Positions 61,051 through 64,000 of a stretch of DNA of 64,000 nucleotides are shown piece by piece; position 1 is the stretch's first letter; each line of letters starts with the position of its first letter. Source of the DNA: VRUE01 sp963706605 (GTDB lineage Bacteria; Actinomycetota; Thermoleophilia; Solirubrobacterales; 70-9); the NCBI GenBank assembly GCA_963706605.1, contig OY970165.1, positions 2,450,666 through 2,514,665 of the forward strand, read 5' to 3'. The notes beneath the pieces were generated by a model that saw nothing but the letters and a program-made list of their open reading frames with translations, did no database searches and was not told the DNA's origin. The position numbers and the translations under genes were made by a program.

Positions 61051-63645
61051 CGGCCACCTCCTCGTCTCCGAGCCAGTAGGGGTCCTCATCCTCGGTCTCC
61101 GATCGACCCCGCCCGCCCGAGCCGGGGAGTCCCTGCAGGGCCGCTGCGATCCGCCGGTCGAGGGAGTCCTGATGCGCGAGTACCTCCTCGGCGGCCGCGG
61201 TCCGTAGACCCGGCCGGCCCGAGGTGACCTGCGGCGCCTCGCCGAGCACGTCCTCGACCCGAACACCACCGAGGGCGAAGGGCGCGAGAGCCCGCCCCCG
61301 TGGGTTACCTGGGCGATGAAGTGGTAGCGCGGCAGGCGGGTCAGCGCCGAGGATTCAGGCTCCCCGCCCCACTCCTTGGTCAGCAGCGCGGCGGCATGCG
61401 AGTTCAGCGTCGAGGCGAGTAAGTGGGAGCGGTTGGTGGTGAGCGCATTCAGGGTGCGCGGGTTCAACTGCTCGGGGTTCTGGTTCAAGAGGACCGCGCG
61501 GATCCCGAACTTCGCCGACTGCTCGAGCAGCGCGGCGAGGTTGCCGGAGGCGGCGCCGTCGTAGCTCTGCACCTCGTCGAGGAAGACCCAGAAGGGCCGC
61601 CGCGCGGCCGGAGCAGGTCGCCGCGCGAGCGGGCCGCATGGAGGAGGTCGAATAGGAGCAGGTTGGCGATCAGCCGATCGCGGGTGCCGCCCGAGCCCGG
61701 GCAGGCGAGGACGACCATTCCGCTCCATCGCCTCGCGCACGCCGAAGGTGCTGCGGCTCTGCCCGAGGAGGGTGATCCGCCGCGAGGCCGCAGCCGATCG
61801 ACCATGTTGGTGAAGGGCGTGATCGCCTCGGCGGAGAGGAGCGGGAAGCGCTCGGTCCAGAAGCGCTGGCGATGCGCGGCAGGAACGGCAGGATGCCTGC
61901 CGCCACTCGGCGTCGTAGAGGAGGGTCGGCATCTGGAAGATCGTCGGCGCGAGCTCGGGCGGGAGTACCTGCGCGACCGAGCCAGCGCGCCGGCCGCCTG
62001 CGTCGTCAGGTTGATCGCCCGGGTCGAGCGCTCCCCCCACTCCATCGCCGATGCGAAGGCGTCGACTATCGCCTCGACCCGCGCCTCGGTATCCTCGCCG
62101 CGCGCCGAGCTCGAAGAGGTTCCAGCCGGGTTGCCCGCCCGCGGCTGCCGGGGCCCAGGTCGATCCGCACCACCCGCTCGTGCGATCTCGCCGAGGTAGG
62201 GCTCGATCCGCTCGAGGGCGTCGCCATGGGGGTCGAGGAAGAGGCCGCCGTGACCGGAGCGCACCAAGTGGGCGAACTGGGCGATCGCCGTCTCGGTCTT
62301 GCCGTAGCGCGAGCGCCCGGCGATGTAGGTGAAGAAGCTGTCGGCGGCGCGGACACCGACGATCTGCTCGCCCGCCTCGCCGGCGATCCTGCCCAGCGGG
62401 ATCAGGTCGCACGGCCTCTCGAAGGTCGGCAGGGCGGGCGGCGGCGAGAGCAGCGCCCCGGAGCGCAGGACGTTCTCCGCAGCAGCGGACCGTCGGCGGC
62501 TTCAGGAAACCGGCCAGCTCGCGGGCGTCGAGGATCTTCCTGCGCGCCGGCCGGAAGAGGCCGGTAGCGAAGCGGCGATCGAAGCTCCCTCGCCGCAGCG
62601 GGAGTCGCGCCGAGGAAGGCGAGGCCGGGGATCGGCAGGCCCGGAGGCCCGCAGCCAGTTGCGCTCGGCCAGCGGCCCGAAGGCGGCGAGCAGGCCCGGC
62701 ATCGCCGACTTCGCCCGACCGCGGGTCGGCGCCTCGATGCGCAGGAGGATCTGCGCCTCGAAGAGCTCGCCGGAGTCGCGCAGCTTCGCGTCGACCGCCT
62801 GCACCGCCCCGCGGCGCTCGACCTGCTCCTGGGGGTCGGGCCTCGTGCGGCGGCGCTCTTCGCCGTTCAACGAGCGCCGCCCAGTCGCGGCGCTCGCCGT
62901 GGATGCGGCGGGCCTCCCGGCGCAGCCGCCGCCGCAGGCGAGCCGCGCGGAGGCCGCTCGCCGGCAGGAGGTCGACGCAGACGCTCGCCTCCTCGCCGCC
63001 TGAGTGAAGGCGGCCGATCGCCGCGGCGAAGGGCTGCAGCGGGTCGGGCTTCGGGGAGAGCCGGGCCAGCGGCTCGACGCTCGGGCGGGCGAGCACCAGC
63101 TCGGTGCGCAGCACCGCGGGCTCGCCATCGTCGGCCTCGGCGCGCCTCCTCGCCCCTCGCCTCGCCCAGCACCTCCTCGGCGGGGCGCTCCTCGACGCCT
63201 CGAAGCTGCGCAAGCGCGGTGCGCAGCGCCTCGCCCGCCCGCTCGGGAACCTCGAGCAGGTAGACGAGCCGCCGCTCGGCATCGGCGGCGAGCCGGATGC
63301 GGATCGCGCAGGCGCGGCGATCGAGCCAGCCTGCGACCCTGCGCTCGCTGGCGGCGAGCTGGGCGGCGAAGCGGAGCACGGCCTCGGGCTCGGCGTCGAA
63401 CTCGTCCGCGGGCACGATCGCGACGGCCGGCGCGATCGGAGCGTGCGGCGGGTTGCGAAGAAGCGATGCGTAGCCAGCGCGGAGGCGATAGCGAGGGCGC
63501 CGAGAGCGAGGGGTGCGAGCGAGAGGATCGAGGCGAGGAGCTGGTCGGGGTCGATGCTCGAGATGAGCCGCCAGAGTGCGAACAGCAGCGCGGCGGCGAA
63601 GATCGCGAGCATCGGCCGAGGGTCGGAGCGATCGCCACCCATCAT
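61043..63645 (-). pseudogene. TraG/HerA-like DNA-transfer ATPase, multiply frameshifted
   Basis: Read across three frames: ATG 63645, two membrane helices (PMLAIFAAALLFALWRLISS; SILSLAPLALGALAIASAL), then an N-terminal domain. The P loop GRSRYGKTET, HGGLFLDPHGDALERIEPYL, a Walker B FWVFLDEVQSYD and LLNQNPEQLNPRTLNALTTN follow. The end is DPYWLGDEEVADE. At least seven frame changes occur between 63460 and 61290. If repaired it would be about 865 residues, a coupling or DNA-pumping ATPase. Overlaps the next gene by eight bases. Confidence 0.8.
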
Positions 63646-63829
63646 GCACCGACCTTTGGGTGACGGAGGAATGTCGGCAAAACGCGCGGGCCGCAGGCGG
63701 CGACGGGCCGGGGAATGCGGGCACTCGCGGCGAGTGACGAAGCGGGCGACGGGTGGCCGCACAGGATGGCCGCACGGGCGGCCTGAGGGACGGCCGCGCC
63801 AGTTGTGCGGCCCGAGGCCTACTTGAGTG

Positions 63830-64000
63830 GATGCCCTCCCCGCGGCTCGCTCGCTCGCCTCGCGCAGCCGCCGCCGCGCCATGCGGGCATAGGCACCACT
63901 CAGCTCGATCCCGAGGAAGTCGCGGCAGTGGCGGGCGGCGACGATGCCGGCGGTCGCAGCCCCGGCGAAGGGGTCGAGGACAGTGCAGCGCCCGCCGGGG
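63830..64000 (-). CDS. DNA methyltransferase, C-terminal end (partial)
   Basis: The gene runs off the right edge. Reading GGRCTVLDPFAGAATAGIVA, then ARHCRDFLGIELSGAYARMA, is the closing motif I of a beta-class DNA methyltransferase and resembles the one at 59099 in layout. The frame stays open into the TraG gene, so the true stop is unclear; a one-base shift would stop at TAG near 63820. Probably a second element-encoded methylase. Confidence 0.7.

Noticed and set aside
1..64000. CRISPR array
   Set aside because: No regularly spaced short direct repeats were seen on reading the window.

Overview
This is a high-GC window from a Gram-positive type actinobacterium, probably the Thermoleophilia/Solirubrobacterales lineage. 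That placement is inferred from GC-rich third codon positions, a tandem two-module TetR protein, CHAD, DoxX-Rieske and MMPL proteins, and start sites that look leaderless. No rRNA or complete tRNA was seen.

Layout. (1) 1-29.5 kb is ordinary chromosomal housekeeping and stress content: MMPL transporters, an ArsR-SRPBCC-VOC operon, a degenerate GGDEF/HD-GYP protein, PhzF, a von Willebrand-type anchor protein, a SulP permease, a glycosyltransferase, a DHA2 efflux pump, a PAP2 plus diacylglycerol-kinase lipid pair, CHAD, tandem TetR, a cupin, a methyltransferase, a CBS protein and a fatty acid desaturase. Several small genes here are broken by single-base shifts or fusions. (2) 29.6-50.0 kb is a large membrane redox locus. 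It holds a two-component system, a DoxX-Rieske fusion, heme-type membrane proteins, two copies of ApbE (one deleted), two ferric-reductase-like membrane proteins, a Kelch/beta-propeller surface protein, a second two-component system in a 3.6 kb tandem duplication, a pyridine-nucleotide/ferredoxin reductase, a ferredoxin and an unusual cytochrome b. Small exported or anchored proteins in this locus end in, or repeat, a PV(V/T)T-x-(S/G)-A-S type motif that resembles the ApbE flavinylation site. I read the locus as a system moving electrons from the cytoplasm through membrane hemes to covalently flavinylated extracytoplasmic carriers. (3) 50.0-52.7 kb is a junction: a truncated alcohol dehydrogenase, an IS481 remnant, a tRNA-3'-end-like composite repeat that also occurs at 28.9 kb, and a membrane protein/zinc-ribbon pair. 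(4) 52.7-64 kb is an integrated mobile element. It carries a protein kinase operon, an HTH/nuclease-like gene, a small-gene operon, a tyrosine integrase, an excisionase-like protein, two DNA methyltransferases, a replication-relaxation protein and a TraG/HerA-like ATPase.

How it fits together. The redox locus shares an inverted-repeat motif (TNAGA-N4-TCTNA) in five intergenic positions, which suggests common control, plausibly by one of the two-component systems. Frameshifts are concentrated in the first copy of the tandem duplication (37.2-41.0 kb) and in the mobile element (57-63.6 kb). Most are single-base changes in G or C runs, so either real decay or consensus errors could explain them.
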